This document shows positions 34,026-47,400 of a stretch of 64,000 bases of DNA, in pieces. Both the position numbers and the translations under genes were made by a program. This DNA comes from Synchiropus splendidus (taxonomy: Eukaryota; Chordata; Actinopteri; Syngnathiformes; Callionymidae), in contig NC_071342.1 in assembly GCF_027744825.2 (NCBI RefSeq), positions 17,634,501 through 17,698,500 of the forward strand, read 5' to 3'. A model generated the notes under the pieces. It worked only from the letters and a program-made list of their open reading frames with translations. It searched no databases and was not told the DNA's origin. Every line of letters begins with the position of its first letter. The first letter of the stretch is position 1.

Positions 34026-34880
34026 CAGAGGTGGGCAGCTACATTTCCTAAACGGCCACATTATAAACTGTGACTGCCTGGGGCCCCATGCCAGAAGAAA
34101 AAATCTTAACGTGGGCGGAATGAACCATAAGGTTCAATGGAAGCAGATGTAAATATGGCATGAAAAAATCTTTTTTTTTTTATTTCAAAATACATAATAT
34201 TTAAATGAAAAGTAGAAACAAAAATTTAGTCATGAATGTGTTGCACAGTGGTACCTTGGTTCTCTACCACAATCCGTACCAGACAGCTGTTCGAGAAGCG
34301 ATTTGTTCGAAATCTGAATGGATTTTTCCCATGACAACTAATGGAAAAAGAAAGAATGCGTTCCAAGCCTTAAAATAGTCTTTTGTAGGAGTGAATGTAG
34401 AGTGTGTGCTGCAGGTGCGCTGTTCCTCTATGTGTGTGGCCGCTGCATGTGGGAGGGGTTGCCGAGTGAGTGACGTCTCTCCAGAAGTGAAGAGGTGCCC
34501 GGTGCTTGTCCAGCTCTGAATGTGCGCTTCTGTGCAGTTTGGCTGTGACAAAGTCATAAACCAAGTCACGCTCTGTCCCAGACTCGCCTAATCCCTGTCC
34601 CAGCTCCAGCCCACAACAGGACATCAAACCCTGGAGTGAGCGCTCCAGCCTCGGAGGTGTGGAGAGCGAGCACCTGTGACACTCTACCACGGTCCAGTGC
34701 GGAGACAGGAAAGGTTTTACACCTCAATATGAAGAAAAAACAGTCAGTAAATGTAGCTAACGAGACACGTCTGCATACAGAGGCTGCGTTATACACAATA
34801 ACAAAGCGTTCGTTGGAAATCCGAAGCAAAAAAAGGCCGCAAAAACACAGGCAAAGGGCCGCATATGGCCCCCGAGCCAC
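34026..34880 (+). mobile_element. hAT-like element A, split by a nested Tigger-like copy
   Basis: The left part (34026-34245) matches 36275-36620: ggtgggcagct, ccacattataaactgtgact, ttcaatggaagca, agtagaaac, tttagtcatgaatgtgttg. It stops exactly where the Tigger-like end cagtggtacc begins, and a piece of its 3' end (ggccgcaaaaacacaggc) resumes at about 34835. Confidence 0.75.
34246..34830 (-). mobile_element. Tigger-like element, copy 2 (inverted, truncated)
   Basis: Reverse complement of the 31865-32579 element with high identity over long runs. It lacks an internal stretch of roughly 75 bp near the 34809 junction and its distal terminal repeat, which ends in a deletion that also removed hAT sequence. 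Confidence 0.8.
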
Positions 34881-35389
34881 ACAAAAGTACTGAATCGACC
34901 ACTCAGACTCCACCTACAATACAGAAGCCCCTCAAATAAGGTCAGTTTGAGCACCCATGATTGACACCCATACGTTGTAAACCTGCAGACCTGAGAAATT
35001 ATGCTATTAAATCCTGCATTAGTTGGTCAATCCATTTGTTTATCCATCAATTGATCCTTTACCTTCAATCAAAGTACGTGTGTGTGTTTATGAACAATTC
35101 CACCTCAAAGCTAGAGCACCATATCATCTATCGGTCTATACATTTCTGAATCTAGAAACAGGTCAATCTATTATTCATCCACCAGCTCATGAATGAATCC
35201 ATTAATAAAGTGAATATCCATCCATCCATTATGGTCATTACATAATCGGGACTCGGAACTATGTTAAAATGAGAACACAAAATGCATGTTCCCTCGATGG
35301 GGATTGATCGCCACTGTTAAAAAGTGAACATGGAGAACATCTGCATTAATCTGCCCGGTTACACATCCATTCATCAGTGCTGTTAGATT

Positions 35390-35403
35390 GTTGCCATGGT
35401 AAC
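35390..35403 (+). promoter_or_regulatory. RFX X-box palindrome
   Basis: gttgccatggtaac, the canonical X-box / long conserved-element motif GTTNCCATGGNAAC. Confidence 0.6.
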
Positions 35404-36132
35404 TGGGCCAGCGAGCGTTGCCTTACTCCATCTCTGACACGTGTCTGCTCCACATAGCGGCGACGGCTCCTGCTCACATGGCTTCTTTGTCGCCTGGCTG
35501 TGTGATGAGAATGCGCAGCCGTCTGCGTCGCCTATCTGCACGGGACGTGTCAGATAAGAGCAGCGGACATATGAGTGCCTTCAGCCCATGGGAAGGTTGT
35601 ACTCCGTCATGACTTGGACGCCTGACAGAACGTCGTCCTCCCACAGATGTTTGCATCTCCTTAACATTTAGACTCAAATATGATGAAGCAGAAGTACGCG
35701 CCAGGGTATGAATCACCCTGGAAGAACCAGGCTGACGGATTGAAAGTATTCGACGGCACAATTAGCATGGGACAATTAGCACGGGTTACATAGCGTCATC
35801 AATCCTCATCAGCACAACACATTCCCTTTGAAATGCTAAACAACTGGAGGTGCTTTGTTCTGAACATGAAAGACGTTTAGACGGGAAAATAATGCATTCG
35901 CCACAAAGCTCATCAGTGCTATCATCGCTCTCCTCAATACGGAGAATTCTCTTGGCGGCGAGAGACGAATGGCTTCCTGCCTGGACACATGCTTCCTCAT
36001 GCGTACATATTCTCGTTTGTTTGGGTCACTCTGCAGGAATTGTTTGTTTTACCTCCGATGATGGAGGATCCTTCCCCCAGCAGTCTTCGCCACATGTTGC
36101 GATGGTTCATGGGCTGCTGTAATTGGGTTTGG

Positions 36133-36150
36133 TTGTTTCCTTGGAAACAA
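36133..36150 (+). promoter_or_regulatory. palindrome, RFX-like
   Basis: ttgtttccttggaaacaa: 8-bp inverted arms around TT, fitting a relaxed X-box. Confidence 0.4.
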
Positions 36151-36274
36151 GGTGACCGGCCGTATTGCTCAGCAACGATCTACCCAAGCGTGTTTGGAAC
36201 GTTCCAGATTCAAATGGATGGAACCAACAAGCTGCAGGTGAAATTTCTAGGTTGTTCTCTGTAGCACCAGATCA

Positions 36275-36777
36275 CATCGGTGGGCAGCTAAATTTCCTAA
36301 AGGGCCACATTATAAACTGTGACTGCTGTGAGGGGCCGCCATGCCAAAAGAAAAAATCTTAAGTAACGTGCACGAAATGAACCGTAAAAGGTTCAATGGA
36401 AGCAAACATATTAAGAAGTGTAAAAACAAAAAACACTTTTCATGCATTTTATTTAAATAGAAATCATAATAAAACTATGGACCAAACATCGAAGATGTTA
36501 TATGTATATGATTTCAAAATCTATTATATTTTTAATTTTCTTTCAACTAATTTTGAGGAAAATACTAAAATGACAAACCAAAAGTAGAAACATAAATTTA
36601 GTCATGAATGTGTTGTATTTAATGTTGAACCAGTACTGGCTAAAACGGAAACAGGACAAAAAAAAAAAGAATGACAGAAAATGACAATTTATCAGTTGTA
36701 TTGTTTTAGTCAGACCTCATGAGGGCCATAAAAACACAGGCCCGATGGCCCGTCAGGTGGCACTTTGCCCAGGTCTG
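36275..36777 (+). mobile_element. hAT-like element B (uninterrupted sister of element A)
   Basis: The start ggtgggcagctaaatttcct and the inverted end (cagacctgggcaaa) are hAT-type termini. About 500 bp, non-coding. The site occupied by the Tigger-like copy in element A reads gtgttgtatttaatg here, i.e. an empty TA target. Confidence 0.7.
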
Positions 36778-36837
36778 CCATACACATGTGTTTGCGGAGC
36801 AGCACCTGTACTTGGAGAGGATCAACTTTACCATCAT

Positions 36838-36910
36838 AGTTAGGAAGCCGAGACTCAGATGGTTTGGACTGGTGGTGAAGAAAGACAAGAGACATGTTGA
36901 AGAGTGTTAG
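36838..36910 (+). mobile_element. possible RTE-type LINE scrap
   Basis: It reads RKPRLRWFGLVVKKDK, like the RTE C-terminal RxRWFGHVxRRD motif. Too short to be sure. Confidence 0.3.
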
Positions 36911-39900
36911 AAATGGCAGCACCTTTGTGGTTCATATTCCCTTGTTGGTAACCATGAACTAGGATGAATATTTGAGCTGGAATAAAATTCGGCAGGGGGG
37001 TGACAAAAAGGGTTGCGGGGATTTCGATCCCGACACTTGGTGGCGCTTGACTCATTCTTAGATTCTTGAGGGAAAAAAGTTACTCTCCCATCAGTTCCAT
37101 GCATTAAAGTCTGATGGCGGACACAAAGCAGTAACCTTTCAAGTGCTAACCACTAGGCTACTGTCGAATACAAAAGAGATCTAAATATTGCACATGGAGA
37201 ACGTGTTTTCGTCAAATTAGGCAGCTGAAAGTTATTTCAGTGACAACAACAGTAATATTTTGTGCGATGTTTGTGATGAGTCGATTGGTGTAAGCGCTTG
37301 TCACCACGGTTTAGCATTTGGCGAAAGGATTCCAGTGCTGTTGCTAGCGCTCCAAGGTTGGATACTATGTGCAAGCTGTTTGCAACCAACCTCTCAAGGT
37401 CAGGTTTAAGATGTAGTCATGTCTCTCGAGCCCAGGAAAATCATAACTCACAGCCCCGGCAGTTACGTGACGTAATAACGTGACCAGTTTATTGCTAGCA
37501 GACATGCTCTGGAATACGCTGGTATTGTAAAGGTCGAATTTAGATCTCATGATGCTACATTTGAAATGAAATAAGCGGGGAAACTATCGAAAGGGGGCAT
37601 GTTTTTTGGCATTTAGGATTCCCGATTAAACCTGGGAAAAGGACAGCATCGAGGCAGAGGTTGGTGGTTTGAATCCCGCTTCAGGCAGGCCCAGGTTTAG
37701 GAGGGTTTAATCTCCTTTAAAAGCTGAACCACACAGTAATACAAAAACCCTTTTAGAAATATGAGTCAACGCAGCCAGGGTCATGTGTGTTCGACTTGAA
37801 GGGGAAATCTGCAGAGGGCTGAGTGTGTTTGTGTGGCGGGAGAGTGCTGCGTCCATGTGAACTGATGGGTGAATCATTACCAAGATAACACACAAGATGT
37901 TAGCTTTTCGCCGGCGTTGGTCAGAGCAGAGTGCAAAAGCACTGTGACGAGTAATTTCCATGGCTCACTGCGCCGGATCAGCCCCTAAAGGATCTGGACA
38001 CTTTCACACGGAAAAAAAAAAAACTGCAACAAACAGCAATAACAAGAGTCAAATGCCCTTGACTCTGTCGGCCCAGCTGTGAGCGGTCCTCTATCAGAGG
38101 CTTCCAGACTACAGTGGGAGACTAAGTCCACTCACCGCCTGAGAAACTAATCGCTTTAGAGGAGCAGGGAACAAGCAGAGCCCGGGGGAACGATGGAAAA
38201 ACCACTGCCTGGCTGCAGTTTTGAGTCGGAGGCATGAAACACAAGGATATTTGGGAGCATGAGTGACAGAATGTCTTGCCGAAATGAGTGGCTGGCAGGA
38301 GGATGTGGGAGATGAGTGGAATATGAAAGGAGGGACTGTTGGGGCTGCCAGCAGCACGTCAACACCAGACTGACTGCGGGAGGTGATATCTGGAGGCGTT
38401 CACTTCCTCGCCGTCTCCTCCGACACTGTGCAGGTGCTTCGGAATCCGCCGGAGCAACTTGCACACGGTGCGGCGTGATTGTCATGCAAAATTGATGAGG
38501 CGCCGGCAAAACTTCTCAATTATATAAGTTTACTGGCATGTATGAATCTATAAATACATCTGCGGCGCTGTGTTTATTGCTCGGTGTGCAGGCGTGGATG
38601 TCTTGCGGCTCGGCACAGCTGGTGTTAGCAGAGATGAAGGGGCGTCTGTCTCACTGCCTGCGCTGAAAGAGGAGATGATGGGAATATTAATTGATCAAGC
38701 ACAAACAATGCTCAAGCGGATTATTCAGTCCCATGGCGCCTCTTTCTTTTGCTGCACTTTACTAAGCAGGGTGTTTTAAAAATAAAAAGTAATGCCAAAA
38801 TTAAATAATATTTCCACGTTTATCTCAACAACTCTGTTTCTTTGCTTCTTTTTTAAGTCTAGGATCAACACATATATGTTTGAAATCAAATTACTCAACT
38901 AAAATATGAAGCTTGGGTTTCAGTTCAAATGGTGTTATGATCGTGGAAGTTCATATCAAAAAGAGCACATTTGTGAACTGTCATAACAATGGAACTGCTG
39001 AGTCATGACCATGGATTTGAGTGCTTCTCATCCGACTCACTGGACTTCAGAGTCAGATGAAGACATTTGAGCAGGGCTACACTTTAGCATTACATTAGCT
39101 ACAGTATGTCAGCTTCCTTGTGTTCAGTCAAGCTGTCTTGATACTAAAATGACAATTACGTTGGTCGAGAACAATGAGTTCCAACCATTGTTCTTTCACA
39201 CATGCCAATCCCCCGAAAGTCCCTTATATGAATAGGCATCCACCTTATCAGACGCACAAACTCAACTCAGAAATGGATCATGACTCATCTCCAATTGGTG
39301 AAAATGTTGTCAAACACAATGTAGGCCAAGTCATACACTGTACACCGTGGTGCGAATTGGTGTTCACCAGGAACTTGTTGTAGAATCATCTGAGGATTTG
39401 ATCATTAAGATGTGTACAGAGCTTAGCACCTTCGCAAAAAGAAGTTTCCCAAGTGTTCTGAGTATATATTTATATATGTTTCACAGTAAAACTGAGGATG
39501 TTCACTAAAAGTGAAAGCATGTGTATTCACACTCAAGTATAATGTACTTTTTATTTTTATATGATTGTGGGGATCCAGAAGCAAACAGTGCAAAGGATTA
39601 TGGGAGTCGGCGATCGGTGGATCACTTTAGATCACGTGGCTCTGATGTTGTTTTGGTTCTCAGAAGGTTGTTCGAGACACAGATGCTAACACAAGCTACT
39701 GCCCAAACAATGTTCTTTTATTATTATTATTATTATTAAAAATGAATGAGTCAGGGTGTCCGCGAAGGATCTACAGCCTGTTTTGGACGAAGAAAAACCT
39801 CTGGTTTTGCCACCGGTAAAGATGCTTAGCGTGGAGTGTGCGTGTTTGTGTAGTATAAAATAAGTCGCCCAATATAATAAAGGCCAAGTACCTGAGAATT

Positions 39901-40823
39901 GCTCTTATTACTTGGTGGTGTGCAGCTATTATATGTTCGAGAAGTTACATGGAGAGAAATTCAAGAATATTTTGGATAACCAAAATATTGACCTATTAGT
40001 ACATTGATGAATATACTATACTGGAAAGTGTACTTAAGTATCCTGAGAATGTTCCAATTTAGTCTGAAGAAGTATTACATGATATACTTTCTACTAAACT
40101 ATGAGTGCACAATCTGCAGTATACTTTCCATCCTTATACTGAAGTGTACCTAATACAAAAAAAAAACTCATTTATTTCTATGGGAACAAAAGACAAAAAG
40201 AGAGATATAAATAACATTTTATCCCACCATTTGTTAAATTCATCAACTTGTATTGAACTTTTCAAGCTACTTTGTTACTTTGTCGAGCATCGTTTTCCAG
40301 AAGAGAATATATCTGTCAGCCGTGTTGTACCCTGGTACCACAGAGCTTAAATAAATATAAAAAAAATGAGCCTCCGAGGTCCAGGACAGAAATAGTCTCC
40401 CTTCAAAGACCTGGTTTCATCACCTACCCGTTTATCATATGCCCCCTCTATCATCTGGCGGCGCCACATGTAACCAGTCCACGTCATGGCCGAGCCGCCC
40501 GCCAGCATCAATCATCCTCCCGCCCACACTCAGCTCATCCCTGTGAACCCACCCTGCGTGGAAACGCGGGACGCTGCAGTCGTTAAATGAAGGGGAATGA
40601 AAGAGAAACCTTCAAAAGGACAGACGGGGACGACTCGGACACTTTTGACGGTCGAGCGCCGGAGCGTCATGTGTTGCTTCTGTCACGGAGCAGACTGTTG
40701 AAAATCCTTCTTTAACATGGATTAAAAAAAAAACATGTTGAGGTGGCACGTGCTCTTTCAACACTTCCAGGAGGGAAAGGTGTCACATGTTCGGAACACA
40801 ATAGCCTCCACATCACTGAACAT

Positions 40824-40838
40824 GTTTACCATGGCAAC
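40824..40838 (+). promoter_or_regulatory. RFX X-box-like site
   Basis: gtttaccatggcaac, close to the palindromic X-box with one extra T in the left arm. Confidence 0.45.
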
Positions 40839-41866
40839 CGTCTCATGCCTCTCTTGCCTGCACCTGCACGCGTCTATCAAGAAAACAAACTGAGAAAACA
40901 AGAAGTAGTGAGAGGAAGGCTTTGCTTTTTTCTCATTATGAACTGTGAAACAGTCTCGTCGAACTAACAATAAACAGTAGTTAAACCACTCATATAGAGG
41001 GGATAATCTGGCTCTTAATCTGTAAAACTATTATTGACTCGTACATGTTTCATCACCTGTGATGGCTGTTTGTGAACGCAGCGGTGTTTGTTGCAGTGTG
41101 AAGTGATACTGAAGGGAGCAGGTGTGTGTGTCGGAGAGACGCGTCACTGCAGTGGTCCTTGCTGGAGCGGCGCCAACACCATTTCACCGCACTAAGCCTT
41201 GTAAGATAAGACAGGGAACATCAGACCCTGACCAGCTCAAATGAATAGCATGTCACTTCTGCTTAGAACCTGAGGTCTCGTCCTTAAAGCGCAGCGTGTG
41301 TGTGTGTGGACGGGTCCAGTCGGATGCTGGTAGAGCGCCCTGGTGGTGTGTCGGCAGAAACTACCAGGACATCTGTTCAATGGTTTTTAATCTGCGGTGT
41401 TACGACGTTTCCAGTCCGGCAGGATTAGCGCGTTGCTCCTGGCAAAACACACGAGCAGGTGGGTTATCTGTGCCGGGAGGTGCACGTTCATCTGGTGGCT
41501 AACCACTCGCAGCTTCGCCATCAGATCCTGGTGATTAATGAAGCCAGTAAGTGAAGGTGACACCATCCAAGTCATAAACATTGTTAGCCACCAACCGCTT
41601 GTGTGATGTTCCAGTAACACGTGTCAAACTGAAGACCTGAGGGCTGAATTTGTCCCGCCAAGTCAGTTTAAAGGGGCCCGAAATAGTTGGGTCACAATTC
41701 AATACTGATCTGTGAATGAAGTACCATAAACCAGATCACCTCAAATGACACCCGGGACGCCCGGGCTCTGTGGTGACTGACTCATCTGTGAGGTGGGACA
41801 GGTAGTGATCACATGAGCATCACTGATTCTGTTCAAGTGTTGTTTATTTCTATCTATGAGCCATGT

Positions 41867-41880
41867 GTTGCCATGGCAGC
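41867..41880 (+). promoter_or_regulatory. RFX X-box-like site
   Basis: gttgccatggcagc, one base from GTTGCCATGGCAAC. Confidence 0.45.
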
Positions 41881-43466
41881 CTTTCATGGACCTGGCACCG
41901 GCAGTGCTTGGGCGGAGCTTGGCGTTGGCCAGGGAGGCGCACAGGTGCCCTTCCCGAGCAGCTGCCTCCCCCTCAGATAAAGAGCGGTTTGTTGTTTCCT
42001 CACCCCTCCCCTCCCACCGGCTCTCCAACACACACGTCAATCTCTCTCACCCTTTTCACTCCTCTGCCTTCTCTGTCTCTTGCCCTTTTTTCTCCTTGGC
42101 CTTTGATCAAGGATTGGATTCGCTGGTAGAATGACAGACGCAGGAAGTGCTGGGAGGCAGGGGAGGGGGCCGGTGAGTGGGGGGGGGCTCAGGGTCCGTC
42201 CACAGTGCTCTCTGTTTCCCCAGGCCTGCGTCATCCCTGCCCGGGCCCTGCAGCCACAGAGCCGGGCTTTCAGCCTTGACTCTCATCATGGCCTATCTGT
42301 CAGACGGGGCCCCGTCACAACAGCCCCCGACCCACTGATCAGAGAGCAGTGGGCGGGGGAGGGGGGGCGCGGCTGCAGAGTGAAACCCTGTCCACATGAA
42401 GCCAAGGGCTCCACAGAATCATGTTTGTCCACCAGTCACAAAGGTGGCCTTCTGTGTGTCCTCAGGCAGGAATATGACCTATGAACCCCCCCACCTCAGT
42501 CCCGCCCCCCCATCCATGATCACCGATCATCGGTGTGAGACCTGAAATATTTTGGAGAGAAAACCAATGGCACGTTTCAACGTGTCAGGACTCAAGATTT
42601 CTCAAAATCCCAATGGACTCTCACTGTCCCTAAATACTATAAATCGGTGTCTCGTCTTGGAACAGGGGATGTTAAATGACTGATTCTCCCACGAAGCGTT
42701 CCCTCTGCCAAAGCAACCGACGCCTGGAGGAAAGTCTGTCACTTGGGTTTGAGTTTCAAAGAGGCTATTTTTGTCCTGAAAGCTAGAGAGTGGTCTACAT
42801 GTGGACTGATAGCAACCCAAAAAGCACTTGTTGATGTGATTTTCCTTTTCCTGCCTAAAATGAGAGCATGTGTTTTGGACAAGCAACACTGGCCGTCTTG
42901 TTTCCCCTCGCTGGCTGTGGAAGGTGGAGCAGCACCTGAGATCTCCAGCAACACTGTTGACTGACCAGCTCCGTCCTGTTTATTTGATTACCAAACACAC
43001 TCTTTCAGTAATCTGTTGAATGTGGCCGGCGGCCAGGAGCAACAGTCCTGCCCCCCCCCCACCCTGCGTTTCCAAGAAAACCGGGACGAGTGGTCACAGA
43101 GCCCGCGATGATGACATGTCAGCGGCGGGCTAACAGAGTACAGCTCTTTCAGTCACAGCTCAGCAGAAAGTGGAGCTGGGACAGATTGCACAAGCTGCGC
43201 TCACATGTTACTGGGCTGTGGGGAGCTGGAGAATCCTTTAGACTTCTCCTTCGTGTTTCAGAAAATGTTCAAAACTCAGCACTGGACATGGTCATAAATA
43301 TGAGCCAAGGGTTCTTTGCGTCCAGTTATGCCCAAAAGTTGGTTAGAAATTATGAGTGTGGGGCTCCTGACAATTTCACAGTTTGAAAAAAAGCTACCAC
43401 TAGTACTATACATTCCATAATAAGAGAGCCCAACTCTGTCATGATGTGTAGCAAGGACCTTACCAA

Positions 43467-44403
43467 TAGGGATGGGAACTGATAAGATTTTAACAACCAC
43501 AAATGTGTTATAGATACTGTTTAGCGATTCTCTTATCGATTCTCAATGGGGGAAAAAAGGAAGAGCAACAGATAAATAAGTATCAATAGATTTGTGTCAT
43601 TATACAGAGTAATTCCATTTATGATATGACTAGCTAAAACTATTTCGTAATGATTGTCAGTTTTTAAAGTCAGATCAGGATCAAAGAGCATGTTTTTAAA
43701 CTTCGGTTTACTGTGTTGCACAAATGACGTCTGAATTCGAGTCATTTAGAGTCAAAAACACTCAGACATGCTCTAAGATCAGGAACGGAAATGAACCCTG
43801 TGACGCCTGAACCATGAACACCAGTTCAAAACGTCAGTGTACATGTGCATATATCTTCTTTAATATATCTGGTCATCGTGCTTAAACGGTCTTATTTGTA
43901 TAAGCAATATAAACATGACAGTTTCAGTGTAGCTGCTGAGATCAATTCTGGTCTGTCCCGAGGAGACAGACTGGGGACACTTCGCTACATCACTGTAGAA
44001 ACTAGCAGGGTAGCAGCGCAAATCTGACGTGTGCCACGTTATTAAAAACAAATCAAAACCTTAGCGCCAAGCTAACTGTCAACATAGCTGTTCAACACGG
44101 AACACTTGTTCATCATTAAAACATGGTGTTGAAGGGGTTCGGTCGTCCTTAAGTCGCATCATCCCTGCAAATGAAACCAAGCCTTATGAACGCTTCACAA
44201 TCCGTCGACGCTCAAACTCCACTTGACAGACCACAGTCGACGGCGGTGACGCGGCTCCATGAACACGTAGTGACGTCAGCGAAAAGAGTCGGACTTAGGG
44301 AATCGATTAGAGGAACCGAAATTGACAGCTCTTTAAGATTCCAGAGAATCTGACAGTTTTGAACCGGTTCTGAATAGGAACTGGTTTTCGATGTTGATCC
44401 CTA
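43467..44403 (+). mobile_element. non-autonomous hAT element with 8-bp target duplication
   Basis: The left end tagggatgggaactgataag and the inverted right end tagggatcaacatcgaaaac form terminal repeats. The flanking 8-mers cttaccaa and cctgccaa differ only by two transitions. 937 bp, no transposase frame; ends rich in cgatt/aatcg words typical of this fish family. Confidence 0.8.
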
Positions 44404-47400
44404 CCTGCCAACACTGGTACCAATGAGTGTAGAACCCATGACCTCATGCTCCGTTTTGACTGAAGACACTACACCAAGATGTCTCCCTCTTTAGTAACAA
44501 GACCCTGAAACTCTGAACCACAACTTGTTCCCCATGGAGAGAGGAGATAATCTTCACCATGTATTTTAGGGACAGCAAACAGATCCGTTACCCGCTTTAA
44601 CCTTGGGTTTGACTGTCGGCTAAATTGTCAGTCAAATCCAAGTATCTTAGCGAACTGTAGTTTCCCCTCCATGCTGAAGTCGAGCCGACCATGAAATCGT
44701 TCATAACATCAAGGCCACTTTGGCTTCATCTCTGCTGCTCCTCCATCAAAAACATTCTTGCGAGTCAATAAAAAAAAAAAACACTGATATTATCCCGACT
44801 CTGAAGATTCTGGCAGCAGTAGCATCATCTTGTTTGTCTACAGAGTTCAACCCATCTCCCATCAAATTGCTCTGAATATGTTGGAGCCTTCTCCAAACAA
44901 GCAAGACAAGACATTCCCGCTCCAATATCATTCAAATCCAAAGCAGCTGTCACGTTGCGCCTCTCTGGCTTATCTTACCAGCAAACACAATAACCAGCTG
45001 TGGCCAAAAAAACACTCATTTAAGCTCCAGCAATTACTTTCCCCTCCCCGGAGGAGCTTCTGCTCGGAGTCCACTTCATGAAGGCAAACACCATAACTGC
45101 GGTAATTTCGTTGGCAGTGACGGGATCTGTCGTGTTCGGGAGAGCCACCAGATTACAAGCTGTTCAAAGCCTGCAAAGGTATGAGGCTTTGGACGGCTGA
45201 TGTTTTTCCACAGTGCTGAACGGTGTTGCAGTTCATTCTGAATTCTGGCACAGATCCGCAGCTGGAAAACAGGCTGTCTGCGCCAGAAGCTGTTTATGAT
45301 TGCAGAGAGCTTTTACCCAAAATGGCCATCCAGCTACTGCGGTGTCCGTGTTGTTCTGACCTGGTTGCGTAGTAACCGAGCTCGTACGTGGCAGACGGGG
45401 GAGATAAACCCACCCACAAACATATGCAAACACACGAGTACAGTGCAGGTTACATAAAATATGAGAACACACAAACACAATACATTATTCTGACACTGTA
45501 CGTCAGTTCAATCCATCTTTTTTAAAAAGGTGCAGAGAGACTCACATTGCTTTGTTTAATTGAACATTTTTAGTAGATAATAATACTCCTCATGCTTGTG
45601 TGGGTTTCCTCCGGGTGCACTGGAGTGATATCACCAGACTGCGATGTGCACGGTGGATTCAAAAACAGCTGTGTTTTTAGGCTCAGCAAAAACAAAAAAA
45701 AACATAATAAAAAGCACAAAAGAGCACAGACCTCCTCCAAGCAGCTCATTTACACCCAGTTTCTGTCGCCCATGATATCACCTACATTTATTTAATCTGC
45801 CAAGTCTGACAACTTTTTGTGTATCTGAGAGTTCACTAACACATCACACTCAGCAAGCTCAGCAAGATGTTGAGCTCGTTCTTCTGCTCAGGTAGTGATT
45901 CAGATCACTAACAAAATGCAACAGATCCTCAAAATTGCATTGGAATCTGCCTGTGTAGGAGTTATTTTGCATGAACATGATCACCTCCTCGGCACAGACA
46001 GAGAAGCTGCCATCATCATCAGAATTCATCGTCAGATTTGGAAGAAACTGCCCTGAAAGAAAAGGATGTTGTCGTTGTTATGTTGCTCTATTTGTTTGTC
46101 TGCAAAGGCACTTTCAGTTCATGAACAACATGAAGTTCAACCAGTGCAAATGTATCGAATGTAAAAGTTGGAAAGGTCTCCTTGAAAAATGTCCACATCG
46201 ATCCGGTCAGAAAATCTCTGCGCCGGTCTGAACTTTGTCTGTTGGCTTTCCGAGGAAAACCAGAAGGACCTGAACTGTTCATACTCAGTTTTTATCTTCC
46301 ATCAAAGCGATGACTCGTCGTGTCTCTGGCCGTTACGATTTCGAGCCCACATTTCTTCGTTTAGGTTGAAGGGATCAAAAAATGCTGCTGATTCACAGCA
46401 AAAATGACCCTTGTGCTTTGTTCTTTTTTTGGGCTGGATGTGTGCGGCGTCTGCGTCCAGCGCCTGCTCTCACTCTCTTTAACCTTGTGTTTTGTTCTGA
46501 TTGCCGGTTTCTCGTGTGAATATTATATTTACAAAAAAATGTCTTCAAAGAGTTTCTGGTCAAATTGCAGTTTTCCCTGCGCGAAGATTAGATCCAATGC
46601 TGCACTTGCCCAACGTAAACACATCTGGCGTGTGATTTCTCCCAGCGCAAGGTGCTATTATTATCCCAAACATGGGCAACGCTTCCTGACATAAATCACC
46701 CTGAAAGCGCGGAAACAACGTGAGAAACAGCAGGAATGCACACAATGGCGTCGAACAGAGCCAGGAACGGGTTAACAGCGGGCTCCCAGCTTTCATTTCC
46801 TCTTCTGTTCCATCTGAACAAACAAGGCGGGTGACCTGACAGAGCACCGAGGGGCGGGGCGGGATGGAGCGAGGGGTGGGGGAGCCGTGACTGGAATATA
46901 ACCAAATAGAGAGGGGTTGGGGTGAGAGAACAAGCACACCACGTGACGTTGAAAAGCCTGCAGGCTGATGTGCTGGGAAAGGCAGACAGTGTCACCCCTC
47001 CTCCTCCTCCTCCTCTACACACACTCACATATTGATGCTGCCGTTTCACCACAACAACAGTTCTGGGAAATGGCCGCCGTCTGTACTGTAGCTACTATTC
47101 ACTCCAGACTGATTCAGCTTGCTTATCGCTTCCATCATCAGCAACGGTGACTGGTCTGAACCCCCGTGTTTCACTCCTCCCATTGATTCCCTCACCCCCC
47201 GCCCCCTCCCGCCGCGCTCCCCATCAAGGCTTACAAAGCTTTATCTTGCATGAATGGAGGCTGTGACAGGGAAATGCGGAGAAATAATCCATATTAGAAA
47301 GGTGAGATAAATATAGCGCCAGTAGCGGGGTAGAGATGGTGTTCTAGGGGATGATGAGGAGGGGAGGGGGAGTTCTAGTCTGGACCAGAAGCGCTGGAGA

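Larger units (their letters stand above)
36911..43466. other. non-coding region, no gene seen
   Basis: Contains (TTA)n at 39718-39737, a probable repeat at 39960-40150 (aagtgtacttaagtatcct), a hAT-like end fragment at 41625-41680 (gtgtcaaactgaagacctga), RFX-like palindromes at 40824 and 41867, and G-rich 42149-42190. No coding chain. Confidence 0.5.

Noticed and set aside
36985..37165. Minus-strand tRNA-like string (tagcctagtggttagcac) and a distant box-B-like word
   Set aside because: Spacing is wrong for a tRNA gene and no cloverleaf can be drawn; at most a decayed SINE.
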